A DNA stretch of 64,000 bases from Fimbriimonadaceae bacterium (GTDB lineage: Bacteria > Armatimonadota > UBA10988), in the NCBI GenBank assembly GCA_020850355.1, contig JADZEX010000010.1:62001-126000 (forward strand), read 5' to 3'. The notes below the pieces were generated by a model. The model was given only the letters and a program-made list of their open reading frames with translations. It was not told the origin of the DNA and made no database searches. This document shows positions 1 through 7,861 of the stretch, in pieces. Each line of letters begins with the position of its first letter. The first letter of the stretch is position 1. The position numbers and the translations under genes were made by a program.

Positions 1-147
1 TGCTTCCGGATGCCGCGCATCTGCAGCAGAGTTGGGGCCGCAATCTCGCTCATCGGGGTTTCCGGTCGACCTATTCGCCAGCGCGGGTCGTCCTCCTGCC
101 GGTTGACAGCGGGCCCGCCGCGAGGCATTCTGCGGGCGGAGTCGCCG

Positions 148-1533
148 ATGCCCGCACCGCTGCGCGTCGCCGTCGTCAGCATCCGTCGACCGATCTTCCG
201 GGGCGACCAGGACGCCGTCTGGCAACGCAGCGTGGCCGGCCTGGAGCGGCTCCTGGCGCCGGAGGGCGTGGCCTTGACGGTGCTCCCGACGGCGGTCACC
301 GATCCCACCAGCGCCGCCGATCTGGCGATCGACCTGGGCCGCGAGCGGCCCGATCTGGTGCTCCTGCAGGCGACCACCTTCGCCACCGCCGACCTTTACG
401 CTCCGCTGCTCAGCGTCGGACGCCCGACCGGCCTGTGGGCTGTCCCGGAGCCCGACCTGGGCGGTCCGCTGCCGCTCAACTCGCTGTGCGGCGTGAACTT
501 CATCCGGAGCCTCGACCGGCCGCACGATCCCCTCACCAAGTGGTTCTACGGCTGGCCCGAGCAGCCGGCCTTCCGCGCCCGGCTGCTGACCACGGTGCGG
601 GCGCTGCGCGCCCTGCGCCGGTTGCGGCAGGCGCGGGTCCTGGCGATCGGCGGCACCGCGCCGACGTTCGAGCGCTTCGCCCTGGACTCCGAGACCGTCG
701 CCGCCCGGTTCGGCTGCCAGGTCGATGCGAAACCGCTGGAACTGCTTTTCGAGCGCGTCGCGCGAGTCCGTGAGCCGGCTGCGTTGGACCTCGCGGCGGA
801 GCTCAGTGCCGGGCTGGCGGCGCCGCTGGACGACCCGACGCCGCTGCTGCCGGCGGCTCGCCTGGAACTCGGGCTGCGCGAGCTGGCGCTGGCCAGCGGC
901 TACGATGCCGTCGCGCTGCGCTGCTGGCCGGAGCTGCCCGAACGGTGCGGGGCGATGCCCTGCGCGGCGGTGGCGCGGCTGTTTGACGACGGCTGCCCGA
1001 CGGCCTGCGAGGGCGACCTGCTGGGCGCGCTGAGCTGCCTGGCGCTGGCGGCGCTGAGCGGCCGGGATCCGATTCTGATGGACCTCTCGCACCAGGTCGA
1101 CGAGCAGTTGATCTTCTGGCACTGCGGCAACGGGCCGCGCTCGCAGGCGGCCGGCGGGCAGGTCACCCTGCAGAACCACTTCAACCGGCCCGACACCCCG
1201 CTGGTGCGACAGATGGTGCTGGCGCCCGGCGACACCACGATGCTGCGGTTTGTCGACGATCAGGCGGCGGCGGTCTTCGATGGCGTCTGGGCCGCCGCGC
1301 CGGCGGCCTTCGAGGGGGTCAGCGGGTGGCTCCACCGGGTCACCTGGAACGGCGAGGTTGCGCTGAGTCCGGCCGACCTGATTGCCACCGTGCTCGACCG
1401 GCGGCTGCCGCACCACTATGCCTTTGCGCCCGGCCAGTGGGCCGATGAAGCGATGGAGTTGGCGGCCTGGTTGGGCCTGCGGCTGATCGAGCCGTCGCCG
1501 CACCGGCCGGCAGCGCGGCGTGAAGCGCTGTAG
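148..1533 (+). CDS. L-fucose/L-arabinose isomerase-like protein
   Basis: A 461-residue cytosolic protein resembling the L-fucose isomerase family, which interconverts aldoses and ketoses using a divalent metal. The C-terminal half carries the HCGNGP segment and a late HHYAF...G...E.A.WLGL stretch typical of FucI-like C-terminal domains, and the N-terminal half looks like the Rossmann-type FucI domains. The frame stays open back to the window edge, but the residues before 148 look non-coding. I chose the ATG at 148, which follows GGCGGAG and starts the conserved beta strand PLRVAVVSIRRP. RdgB follows 9 bp later, so the two are probably co-transcribed. The true substrate is unknown, because many members of this family in glycan degraders are not fucose isomerases. 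Confidence 0.75.
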   Translation: MPAPLRVAVVSIRRPIFRGDQDAVWQRSVAGLERLLAPEGVALTVLPTAVTDPTSAADLAIDLGRERPDLVLLQATTFATADLYAPLLSVGRPTGLWAVPEPDLGGPLPLNSLCGVNFIRSLDRPHDPLTKWFYGWPEQPAFRARLLTTVRALRALRRLRQARVLAIGGTAPTFERFALDSETVAARFGCQVDAKPLELLFERVARVREPAALDLAAELSAGLAAPLDDPTPLLPAARLELGLRELALASGYDAVALRCWPELPERCGAMPCAAVARLFDDGCPTACEGDLLGALSCLALAALSGRDPILMDLSHQVDEQLIFWHCGNGPRSQAAGGQVTLQNHFNRPDTPLVRQMVLAPGDTTMLRFVDDQAAAVFDGVWAAAPAAFEGVSGWLHRVTWNGEVALSPADLIATVLDRRLPHHYAFAPGQWADEAMELAAWLGLRLIEPSPHRPAARREAL

Positions 1534-1542
1534 GGAGGCACG

Positions 1543-2148
1543 ATGCGACGACTGCTCTTGGCGACTCGCAACCCCGGTAAGGTGGCTGAGCTGCAGGCCC
1601 TGCTGCGCGAACTCGACGTGACGGTGGTCGGTCTCGACTCCTTCCCCGACCTGCCCGAGCTGCCCGAGGAGGGCGACACCCTGACCGCCAACGCGCTGCA
1701 GAAGGCCCGCACCGCGCGCCAGTTGACCGGCCTGCCGGCGTTGGCTGACGACAGCGGACTGTGGGTCGACGCCCTGGATGGGGCCCCTGGCGTCTGCTCG
1801 GCGCAATATGGTGGGCCAGGGCTGGATGACGCCGGGCGCTGCGATTACCTGCTGGCCCGGCTCCAGGCGCTCGGTTGCTCGCACAGCCGGGCCTGTTTCC
1901 AGGCCGTGGTGGCGTGTGTCTCGGCGGCTGGCGAGCATTGCACCGGCGGCCTCTGGCCGGGCATCGTGCGCGGGCCCGCCGCCGGCAGCCGGGGGTTTGG
2001 TTACGACCCGCTCTTCCGCCTGCTCGACCGTGACGCCACGGCGGCGATGCTGGAGCCCGCCGAGAAGAGCCGGCTGAGCCACCGCGGCCAGGCGGTCCGG
2101 GCCATGACGGCCTGGTTACGCGCGCACCCGGAGTGGCTGCTGGCGTAG
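1543..2148 (+). CDS. rdgB: XTP/dITP diphosphatase (RdgB/Ham1 family)
   Basis: This 201-residue protein is a house-cleaning nucleotide pyrophosphatase. It hydrolyses XTP, dITP and ITP to monophosphates, which keeps deaminated purines out of DNA. The family motifs are all present: TRNPGKVAEL at the N-terminus, NALQKA, ADDSGLWVDAL followed by PGV.SAQYGG, GFGYDPLF and the terminal SHRGQA. Length is normal for the family. It starts at an ATG after AGGGAGG and lies 9 bp downstream of the fucose-isomerase-like gene, so co-transcription is likely although no functional link is obvious. Confidence 0.95.
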   Translation: MRRLLLATRNPGKVAELQALLRELDVTVVGLDSFPDLPELPEEGDTLTANALQKARTARQLTGLPALADDSGLWVDALDGAPGVCSAQYGGPGLDDAGRCDYLLARLQALGCSHSRACFQAVVACVSAAGEHCTGGLWPGIVRGPAAGSRGFGYDPLFRLLDRDATAAMLEPAEKSRLSHRGQAVRAMTAWLRAHPEWLLA

Positions 2149-2216
2149 GTTGACGCGCTGGCCGGTGGCGCCGTCTGGGTCGACAAGCCTCGCAGGAGGC
2201 GAGAAGGAGACCGGCC

Positions 2217-3500
2217 ATGACGAGGACTTTGCGATACGCCGTCGCGGCGCTGCTGCTGACGGTGCTAACCGCCGCAGCCGACGACCGGCAGCGCGGCCGG
2301 GAGCCGGCCGGCGACCGCGACCGGGACCGCGACCGCACCCCGCCCGCGGCCGGCTCGGGGCAGCCCTCCGGCGACGCGCCACGCGACCGCGAGCCGCAGC
2401 GGCCGCCGGACTCCAACCGCCCGCCGCAGCCCTCGCCGGACGCCAACCGCGCCCCGCAGGGCGGCCCCGACCGCTGCCCGCCGCAGCAGAACCCGAACGG
2501 CGGCTACTACCCGCCCGGCGGCGGCTACTACCCGCCGAGCGGAGGGTCGACGACGCGCCGCCTGACGGCCGAAGCGGTGATCGAGCACCCGCGGCCGTTC
2601 CATGTCCGCGCCCGCCTCGGGGCGGTCGGCGACCCGTTCTGGGCGCAGTCGGTGACCTTCCGCGAAGAGGGCTACGACATCGTCCGCGCCGAGGGCGAGC
2701 GCTACCGCCCGCCGAACGACGGCCGCCGGCTGGCGCGGGTCAGCATCGACCTCAGCCGCTGGGCGCAGTACGCCGACGGCTACCGCGAGTGGTACCTCCG
2801 GATCGAAGACACCTTCGGCGATGGCGGCTACTTGCGGTCGTTCAGCATCCAGTCCGACTACGGCGTGGCCCAGGTCCGCAGCGTGCCAGCCTGGTTCGGC
2901 CAGGGCCGCAACATTGAGGCCCGCGTGACGCCGCGGGGCGGCGGCTACAGCAACTACCCCGGTGGCAACTACCCCGGCGGTAACTACCCCGGCGGCGGCT
3001 ACGAGCCCTATCCGGGTCCTGGTCAGTACCCCAACCCCGGCAGCAGCTCGGCGCTGGTGGTGCGGCGACTCAACCAGCAGGTCCGGCCCGACGGCCGGGT
3101 GGTGATCGAGTATCTGCTGAACCCGTCGTCGGCCCGCATCGGCCGCCTCGAGGTGACCGAGAACCTGCCCCCGACCGGCTGGCGGATCGTCAACGCCAAC
3201 CCGCGGCCGCGCTACCTCGACAGCCGCGGCCTGCAGGTGGTCTGGGACCTGATCAACCCGACTCCCGGCCAGCGGCTGCTGCTGGAAGTGATCGCCCCGC
3301 GCACCGAGGGCTGGCAGTCGTTCTGGGGCACCACCCGGATCGACGGCAGCAGCAGCGCCACGATTGGCGGCGAGAATCGGGTGCTGATCAGCAACGGCTA
3401 CTACAACCAGCCCGGTTACTACGACTGGCGGATCACCCCGGCACCGGGCGGCGCGGGCGAGTTGCTCAAGGACATCCTGCCCGAGACGCTCGACCGCTGA
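2217..3500 (+). CDS. secreted Pro/Gly/Tyr-rich protein of unknown function
   Basis: A 427-residue protein with a clear signal peptide (about residues 1-21, TLRYAVAALLLTVLTAAA). An extended low-complexity stretch rich in Arg, Asp and Pro follows (about 22-110), with GGYYPP repeats. A folded domain of about 125 residues starts with LTAEAVIEHPRPFHV. Next come a NYPGG repeat linker and a C-terminal beta-rich domain (about residues 280-380) that resembles DUF11-like domains: VVIEYLLNP, VTENLPPTGW, WDLINPTPGQR. The ATG at 2217 follows AAGGAGA. The protein is likely exported and either surface-exposed or part of the envelope matrix. I cannot name a function. A strong hairpin follows the stop codon. 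Confidence 0.8.
   Translation: MTRTLRYAVAALLLTVLTAAADDRQRGREPAGDRDRDRDRTPPAAGSGQPSGDAPRDREPQRPPDSNRPPQPSPDANRAPQGGPDRCPPQQNPNGGYYPPGGGYYPPSGGSTTRRLTAEAVIEHPRPFHVRARLGAVGDPFWAQSVTFREEGYDIVRAEGERYRPPNDGRRLARVSIDLSRWAQYADGYREWYLRIEDTFGDGGYLRSFSIQSDYGVAQVRSVPAWFGQGRNIEARVTPRGGGYSNYPGGNYPGGNYPGGGYEPYPGPGQYPNPGSSSALVVRRLNQQVRPDGRVVIEYLLNPSSARIGRLEVTENLPPTGWRIVNANPRPRYLDSRGLQVVWDLINPTPGQRLLLEVIAPRTEGWQSFWGTTRIDGSSSATIGGENRVLISNGYYNQPGYYDWRITPAPGGAGELLKDILPETLDR
2952..2996 (+). repeat. three 15-bp in-frame tandem repeats
   Basis: The unit AACTACCCCGGYGGY occurs three times in direct succession (2952-2966, 2967-2981, 2982-2996) inside the secreted protein gene, and encodes NYPGG three times. The copies differ only at third codon positions, which indicates recent expansion or selection on the peptide. 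The array forms the linker between two folded domains. Confidence 0.9.
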
Positions 3501-3518
3501 GCATCCCGGCGGCTGAAT

Positions 3519-3554
3519 CACACGGGCGGCCCCCCCATGGGGGCCGCCCGTGTG
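3519..3554. terminator. perfect 16-bp hairpin between convergent genes
   Basis: Two 16-nt arms, 3519-3534 and 3539-3554, are exact reverse complements around the loop CCAT. The hairpin lies between the stop codons of two convergent genes (3500 and 3582) and would serve both directions. No run of Ts follows on either strand, so classical intrinsic termination is unproven, but position and stem strength fit a bidirectional terminator or 3'-end stabiliser. Confidence 0.7.
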
Positions 3555-3581
3555 CCTGAGTCGGGTCCGGTCCGCCGGCCG

Positions 3582-5633
3582 TTACGGCACGCTGGCGGTG
3601 ATGGCGTCGTCGCCGATGTCATCGACCGTCAGCTTGAAAGCCTTCAGCGCATCGTGCGACTCCAAGATCACCGGGAGGTCCTCCACCAACGTCTGCGGCA
3701 CCGTCAGGCCCAGCTTCAGGACGCCCTTGGAGTAACTCGTGCGGACGACCTTGGTGACCCCCTCCACGTTCTGCAGGGCCTTCGTGAAGTTGGACGCCGC
3801 GGTCACGCCCTTGAAGCCCGAGACCGTCAAGCTCACCTCGACAGCCGGCCCCGATGCCGGGGTTGGCGGGGTCGGGGTTGGCGTGGGGGTTGGGGCCGGC
3901 GTCGCCAGGGCCGGATCGAGCGGCAGCCAGGCCAGCACCGGCAGCAGGTCGCGGGCTTGTGTCGAGACGTCCTCGATGGCCGCCTCGATCAGCCGTTCGT
4001 CGGCCGTCGGCTGGTCGGCGGGCAAGGCCAGCGGGGCCGGCTTGCCGAGGCCCTTGACCACCGTCTGCCGCGGTGCCGTCTGCTCGGAGACCGTCGCGCC
4101 GGCCACGTTGAGGGTCGTCTGCAGCGCTCCGCTGGGCGCGTAGACCTCCAGGCGGGCGACCGCGCGGGCGAGCTGCCGAGTGATCAGCGTCTGTTCCCAG
4201 GTCACCTCGGCGTTGCGGCCGGCGGCCTCGTCGCGGCGCTTTTCCCAGGCCTGGTAGGCTTCTTCGAACTTGGCATAGTCCTGCTGGTACTTCGGATCGT
4301 CCTTGCCGCGCGGATAGACCTTCGGGCCGATCAGAATGTAGAGCCGCGCGTCGGGGTCCGGCGGCTCCGGCGCGCGCTCGGTGAAGGCGACCGGCTGGCC
4401 ACCTTTGCTGGCCAGGATCCGGGGCGTGCCTTCCAGGTAGGTCGTCGACCGCGTCAACTGCTGCACCACCAGCACCGCGGCGACGCCACGGGCGGCGGGC
4501 CAGCCCTGCAACCGGCCGGCGCCACCGGCCGCGGCGGCGGTTAGCAGCTCCTGCTCGGACCGCGGGTCGTTGGCGACTTGCCAACCCGTGGCGGCCGGCA
4601 GGTTGACCCGCAGCCTGGCCACCACGGCGTCGCCGATCCCGCGCAGGATCGGCGTGCCGCCGGTCGCGGCCAGCGTCAGGTCAGTCGGCTGGCGCAAGTC
4701 GGGCACCGCCAGACTGCCGCCGGCCGCGTCGATTCCCGTCAGCCGCACCCCATCCCAGCTCGGATTCGGGGCAGCGCGGCTGGCCAGACTGGCCGGGAAG
4801 ACCGTGGCGGTCTGGCGCTCCAGCGGCAGCCAGGCCGCGATCCGCAGCCGGCCCCGGACATCCGCGCTGGCGGTCACCACGCGACCGACCTCGCCGCGGC
4901 TGGCAGCCTGGGCGACGGTCGCCGGCAGCTCTTCCAGGAGCAACTCGCGTTGCGTGGCCGGCAGCGTCTGCCAGATCGCCGGCGTCAGGACGATCACCGC
5001 CATCGGCGCGGCCCGCAGGCTGGTGGCGGTCACCTGGGCGGCACTCACCGGCACCGCTCGCCAGCGCTCGGTCTTGGCGCCCAGCGCCCCGAGCCAGCTC
5101 ACCAGCGGCTCGGGCTTGGAGGCGACCACCAGCGCCGGCCGCAGGCGGTAACGGATCAGGCTGCGCGCATTCTGTTGAAAGTGCCCCACTTCGGTGGTCA
5201 GGAGCTGAAGGGTCGCCTCGGACGTGGTCTGCTCGTCGGGCGCGACCACCGCGCACTCCCAGTTGCCCGCGCCCAAGGCGCGGGCCGTCACCGCGACCTC
5301 GTCCAGCGGCACACTGTGCAGCGCCTGGCCGACCACCGGGAAGGCTGCCGCCGGCATGATCTGACGGTAGTCGCCGCGCAGCAGGATCAGCACCTGCTCC
5401 TGCTGTTCGATCACCGCGTCCCGGTAGGCGTCCGGCCGGATCGCCCGCAGTGGCAGCCCGCCGAGTTGCCGGTGCAGCCAGTCCAGGCCGCGGACTTCCT
5501 CCGGGTAGATTGCGACGACCTTGGTCCCCGGAGTCTCGCGCCAGGTCTCCAGCAGAGTCTTGGCGCCGCCGCCGCTGCAGCCCAGGGCACCGAGCGCCAA
5601 CCACAGCCAGCTCCGCCCGAACACCTGCCTCAT
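3582..5633 (-). CDS. large predicted lipoprotein, function unknown
   Basis: A 683-residue protein. The chosen ATG at 5633 follows GGAG and starts a signal peptide, RQVFGRSWLWLALGALGC, with a likely lipidated Cys19 followed by SGGG. Ala at position -3 makes the lipobox slightly atypical. The middle part is a long mixed alpha/beta region of no recognised family. About residues 575-595 are a TP-repeat linker (PTPTPTPTPP). The last 90 residues form a compact domain beginning VEVSLTVSGFKGV, with an alternating beta/alpha pattern like small secretin- or flagellar-type domains. The gene lies 79 bp downstream of the acetyltransferase gene on the same strand. It is probably an envelope protein, but no reaction can be assigned. 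Confidence 0.75.
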   Translation of the reverse strand: MRQVFGRSWLWLALGALGCSGGGAKTLLETWRETPGTKVVAIYPEEVRGLDWLHRQLGGLPLRAIRPDAYRDAVIEQQEQVLILLRGDYRQIMPAAAFPVVGQALHSVPLDEVAVTARALGAGNWECAVVAPDEQTTSEATLQLLTTEVGHFQQNARSLIRYRLRPALVVASKPEPLVSWLGALGAKTERWRAVPVSAAQVTATSLRAAPMAVIVLTPAIWQTLPATQRELLLEELPATVAQAASRGEVGRVVTASADVRGRLRIAAWLPLERQTATVFPASLASRAAPNPSWDGVRLTGIDAAGGSLAVPDLRQPTDLTLAATGGTPILRGIGDAVVARLRVNLPAATGWQVANDPRSEQELLTAAAAGGAGRLQGWPAARGVAAVLVVQQLTRSTTYLEGTPRILASKGGQPVAFTERAPEPPDPDARLYILIGPKVYPRGKDDPKYQQDYAKFEEAYQAWEKRRDEAAGRNAEVTWEQTLITRQLARAVARLEVYAPSGALQTTLNVAGATVSEQTAPRQTVVKGLGKPAPLALPADQPTADERLIEAAIEDVSTQARDLLPVLAWLPLDPALATPAPTPTPTPTPPTPASGPAVEVSLTVSGFKGVTAASNFTKALQNVEGVTKVVRTSYSKGVLKLGLTVPQTLVEDLPVILESHDALKAFKLTVDDIGDDAITASVP

Positions 5634-5689
5634 CACAGTCTCCGTCTGACCCCTGCCGGTCAGCTTTCCAAGAAGATGCCTCCCCAAGC

Positions 5690-5722
5690 GTCGCTCTGAC
5701 AGTCTGCGGCCTTCAGAGCGAC
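5690..5722 (-). terminator. 10-bp inverted repeat spanning the acetyltransferase stop
   Basis: Arms 5690-5699 (GTCGCTCTGA) and 5713-5722 (TCAGAGCGAC) are exact complements with a 13-nt loop. The right arm contains the stop codon of the acetyltransferase gene, and the lipoprotein gene starts 57 bp beyond the left arm. It could attenuate read-through between the two genes. There is no T-tract, so confidence is limited. Confidence 0.4.
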
Positions 5723-6528
5723 CACTCCATTTCCCACTGCCGGGTCCAGCAGGACACGCCGGCTGCCCGGTCCAGTGCTGGCTGCACCGGGTCATCGTCG
5801 GGGACGTTGCCAAAGTTGAAAGCGGGCAGGGCGCCCAGCAGCTTCAGGCCGGTGGAGCCTGGCTCGTCGCCGGCGAGGCCGAGGTCGAGCACGCTGCCAC
5901 CGTTGTGCAGCATGAAGGCCACCGTCCGCCCGGCACGTTGCAGAGCCTTGGCACTGAGCGCCTCCTGTCGCCGGCGGAGGCACTGGGGCGAGGCCCCCCA
6001 GGTGCGCCGGACCTGGGTCCACTGCTGGTACTGCTCGAGACACGTCGCGGCGGTGGCGTCGACGATCTCCTCGTCGGCGGCCAGGGCGGTCCGGACGCTG
6101 CCGCGGTAGAGTCCCAGGTCGCGTCCGCGGCGCATGCCGGCTCGTTCGTAGGCCAGCACGGCGCGCGGGTTGGCCTGCACCACTTCCAGCCGCCAGACCT
6201 TAGCCCCGAGGCCCCGCAGCGCCGTGGCGGTGGCCGCCAGCAGGGCCTGCCCGACGCCCTGGCCGCGGTACTCGGGGCGCACCCCGAAGCCGCCGCACCA
6301 GGCCTCGTCACCGCGCAACGCACCCCAGCAGAAGCCCGCGTCGCGGCCGTCAACCACGGCGATCAGGCAGGCCGGCAGCTCGAAACCGTTGGCCCGCGCA
6401 GCACTCTCGAAGCTGCTGCCGGCGGCCTTGACATGGCCCGGCAGCACGTAGTGTCGCCACATTGCCTGCCACTGGATCTCGGCCATCCGCGCCGGCAGGT
6501 CGGCCGCGGTACAGGCGTGCAGTTGCAT
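5713..6528 (-). CDS. GNAT-family N-acetyltransferase
   Basis: A 271-residue protein whose first 160 residues form a GNAT fold. The acetyl-CoA binding motif A is visible as FGVRPEYRGQGVGQALL (Q/RxxGxG/A), followed by LEV.QANPRAVLAYERAGM, the usual motif B region. About 100 further residues of unclear family follow. The ATG at 6528 follows GGGAG. The substrate cannot be read from the sequence. It is divergent from a DegT aminotransferase gene 94 bp away. Both could act on amino sugars, since paired aminotransferase and acetyltransferase steps are common in nucleotide-amino-sugar synthesis, but that link is inference. Confidence 0.85.
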   Translation of the reverse strand: MQLHACTAADLPARMAEIQWQAMWRHYVLPGHVKAAGSSFESAARANGFELPACLIAVVDGRDAGFCWGALRGDEAWCGGFGVRPEYRGQGVGQALLAATATALRGLGAKVWRLEVVQANPRAVLAYERAGMRRGRDLGLYRGSVRTALAADEEIVDATAATCLEQYQQWTQVRRTWGASPQCLRRRQEALSAKALQRAGRTVAFMLHNGGSVLDLGLAGDEPGSTGLKLLGALPAFNFGNVPDDDPVQPALDRAAGVSCWTRQWEMEWSL

Positions 6529-6622
6529 CGGCCACTCCCGCGGCGGCGATTCGCAGCGCGGCCGCCGATTCCTCGGCAGGACTTGCCCGCCGCCCGCCGT
6601 ATCGACCGCCGCGGAGACGCTG

Positions 6623-7861
6623 ATGGTGAAGTTGGCGGTGGATGGTGGGACCGCGGTGCGGACGACGCCCTGGCCAGCCCGGCGGCTGTTTGGTGAGGCC
6701 GAGCGTGCCGCCGCGCTGGCGCTGTTCGACCAGGCCATCGGCAGCGGCCAGGCGTTTGGCTACAACGGCGCGCCCGAGGAGCAGTACCGCCAGCAGTTCG
6801 CCGCGTTCCTCGGCGGCGGGCAGGCGCACACCGTCAATAGCGGCACCTCCGCCGTCCTGGCGGCGGTCGCCGGCTGTGCCCTGCCGCCGTTCAGCGAGGT
6901 CGTCGTGCCGCCCATCACCGATCCCGGCGGGGTGATGCCAGTGGCTTTGCTGAACCTGATCCCCGTCGTCGCCGACGCCGTGCCAGGCTCGTACAACGTC
7001 GGTGCCGCCAGCCTGGAAGCGGCCCTCACCGCGCGCACCAGCGCCGTGCTGGTGGCCCACATCGCCGGCGATCCCGTCGAGATGGGGCCAGTCGTCGAGC
7101 TGTGTCGCCAGCGTGGCCTGAAGCTGATCGAGGATTGCGCCCAAGCCCACGGCGCCACCTGCGACGGCAAGCTGGTCGGCACCTTCGGCGACATCGCCGC
7201 CTTCAGCACGATGAGCGGCAAGCACCACGCCACCGGCGCGCAGGGAGGGGTGGTCTGGTCGGCCGACGAGCAGACCTTCTGGCGCGCCCGGCGCTTCGCC
7301 GACCGCGGCAAGCCCTTCGGGACCACCGCCACAACCAACGTGGAGGCCGGGCTGAACCTCAACCTGAACGACCTCTCGGCGGCCATCGGGCTACCGCAGT
7401 TGGCCAAGCTGCCGAGCATCATCGACCGCCGCCGGGCCGTGGCCGACGCCATCGTCGCGGGCCTGAAGCAGATCCCGGGGGTTCGCCCCGGCTGGATCCC
7501 AGCGGGCGCCCGCTCGGCGCACTGGTTCCTGCGGGTCGAGGTCGACCCGGTGGCCATCCGGGTGCCGATGGGAGACTTCGTGAAGGCCGTGTCGGCCGAG
7601 GGGATCCCGGTCGGGTGGCCCTACACCGTGATCACCAGCGACGCCGAGTGGTTCCGGAGCCAGATTGTCTTCGGCACGCCGGGCCTGCCCTGGAGCGCCC
7701 CGCAGTACAGCGGCCCGCGGCACCCGGAGTACGCCCTGCCGCAGGCCCGCCTGAATCGCGATCGGCAGTTCAATGTCTACCTGCACGAAGCGTGCAGCCA
7801 GGACGAGGCCAGCGACGTGGTGGCGGCGATCTCGAAGGTGGCGCAGGCCTATCGGGCCTGA
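6623..7861 (+). CDS. DegT/DnrJ/EryC1/StrS-family PLP aminotransferase
   Basis: A 412-residue, PLP-dependent fold type I enzyme of the sugar aminotransferase/AHBA-synthase family. Visible features are NSGTSAVLAAV (phosphate-cofactor loop), IEDCAQAHGA (about 169-178, with the Asp that pairs with the pyridine nitrogen) and the candidate Schiff-base Lys200 in STMSGKHHATGAQGG. The usual GEGG after the lysine reads GAQGG here, a mild divergence. The ATG at 6623 follows GGAG. The 3' end overlaps the convergent UPF0182 gene by 13 bp. Members act on keto-sugars or cyclitols, and no nucleotide-sugar pathway is complete here, so the substrate is unknown. Confidence 0.88.
   Translation: MVKLAVDGGTAVRTTPWPARRLFGEAERAAALALFDQAIGSGQAFGYNGAPEEQYRQQFAAFLGGGQAHTVNSGTSAVLAAVAGCALPPFSEVVVPPITDPGGVMPVALLNLIPVVADAVPGSYNVGAASLEAALTARTSAVLVAHIAGDPVEMGPVVELCRQRGLKLIEDCAQAHGATCDGKLVGTFGDIAAFSTMSGKHHATGAQGGVVWSADEQTFWRARRFADRGKPFGTTATTNVEAGLNLNLNDLSAAIGLPQLAKLPSIIDRRRAVADAIVAGLKQIPGVRPGWIPAGARSAHWFLRVEVDPVAIRVPMGDFVKAVSAEGIPVGWPYTVITSDAEWFRSQIVFGTPGLPWSAPQYSGPRHPEYALPQARLNRDRQFNVYLHEACSQDEASDVVAAISKVAQAYRA

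Noticed and set aside
10-147. An N-terminal extension of the fucose-isomerase-like protein, open to the window edge
   Set aside because: The extra residues have no family similarity and an ATG with a plausible ribosome site at 148 begins the conserved fold.
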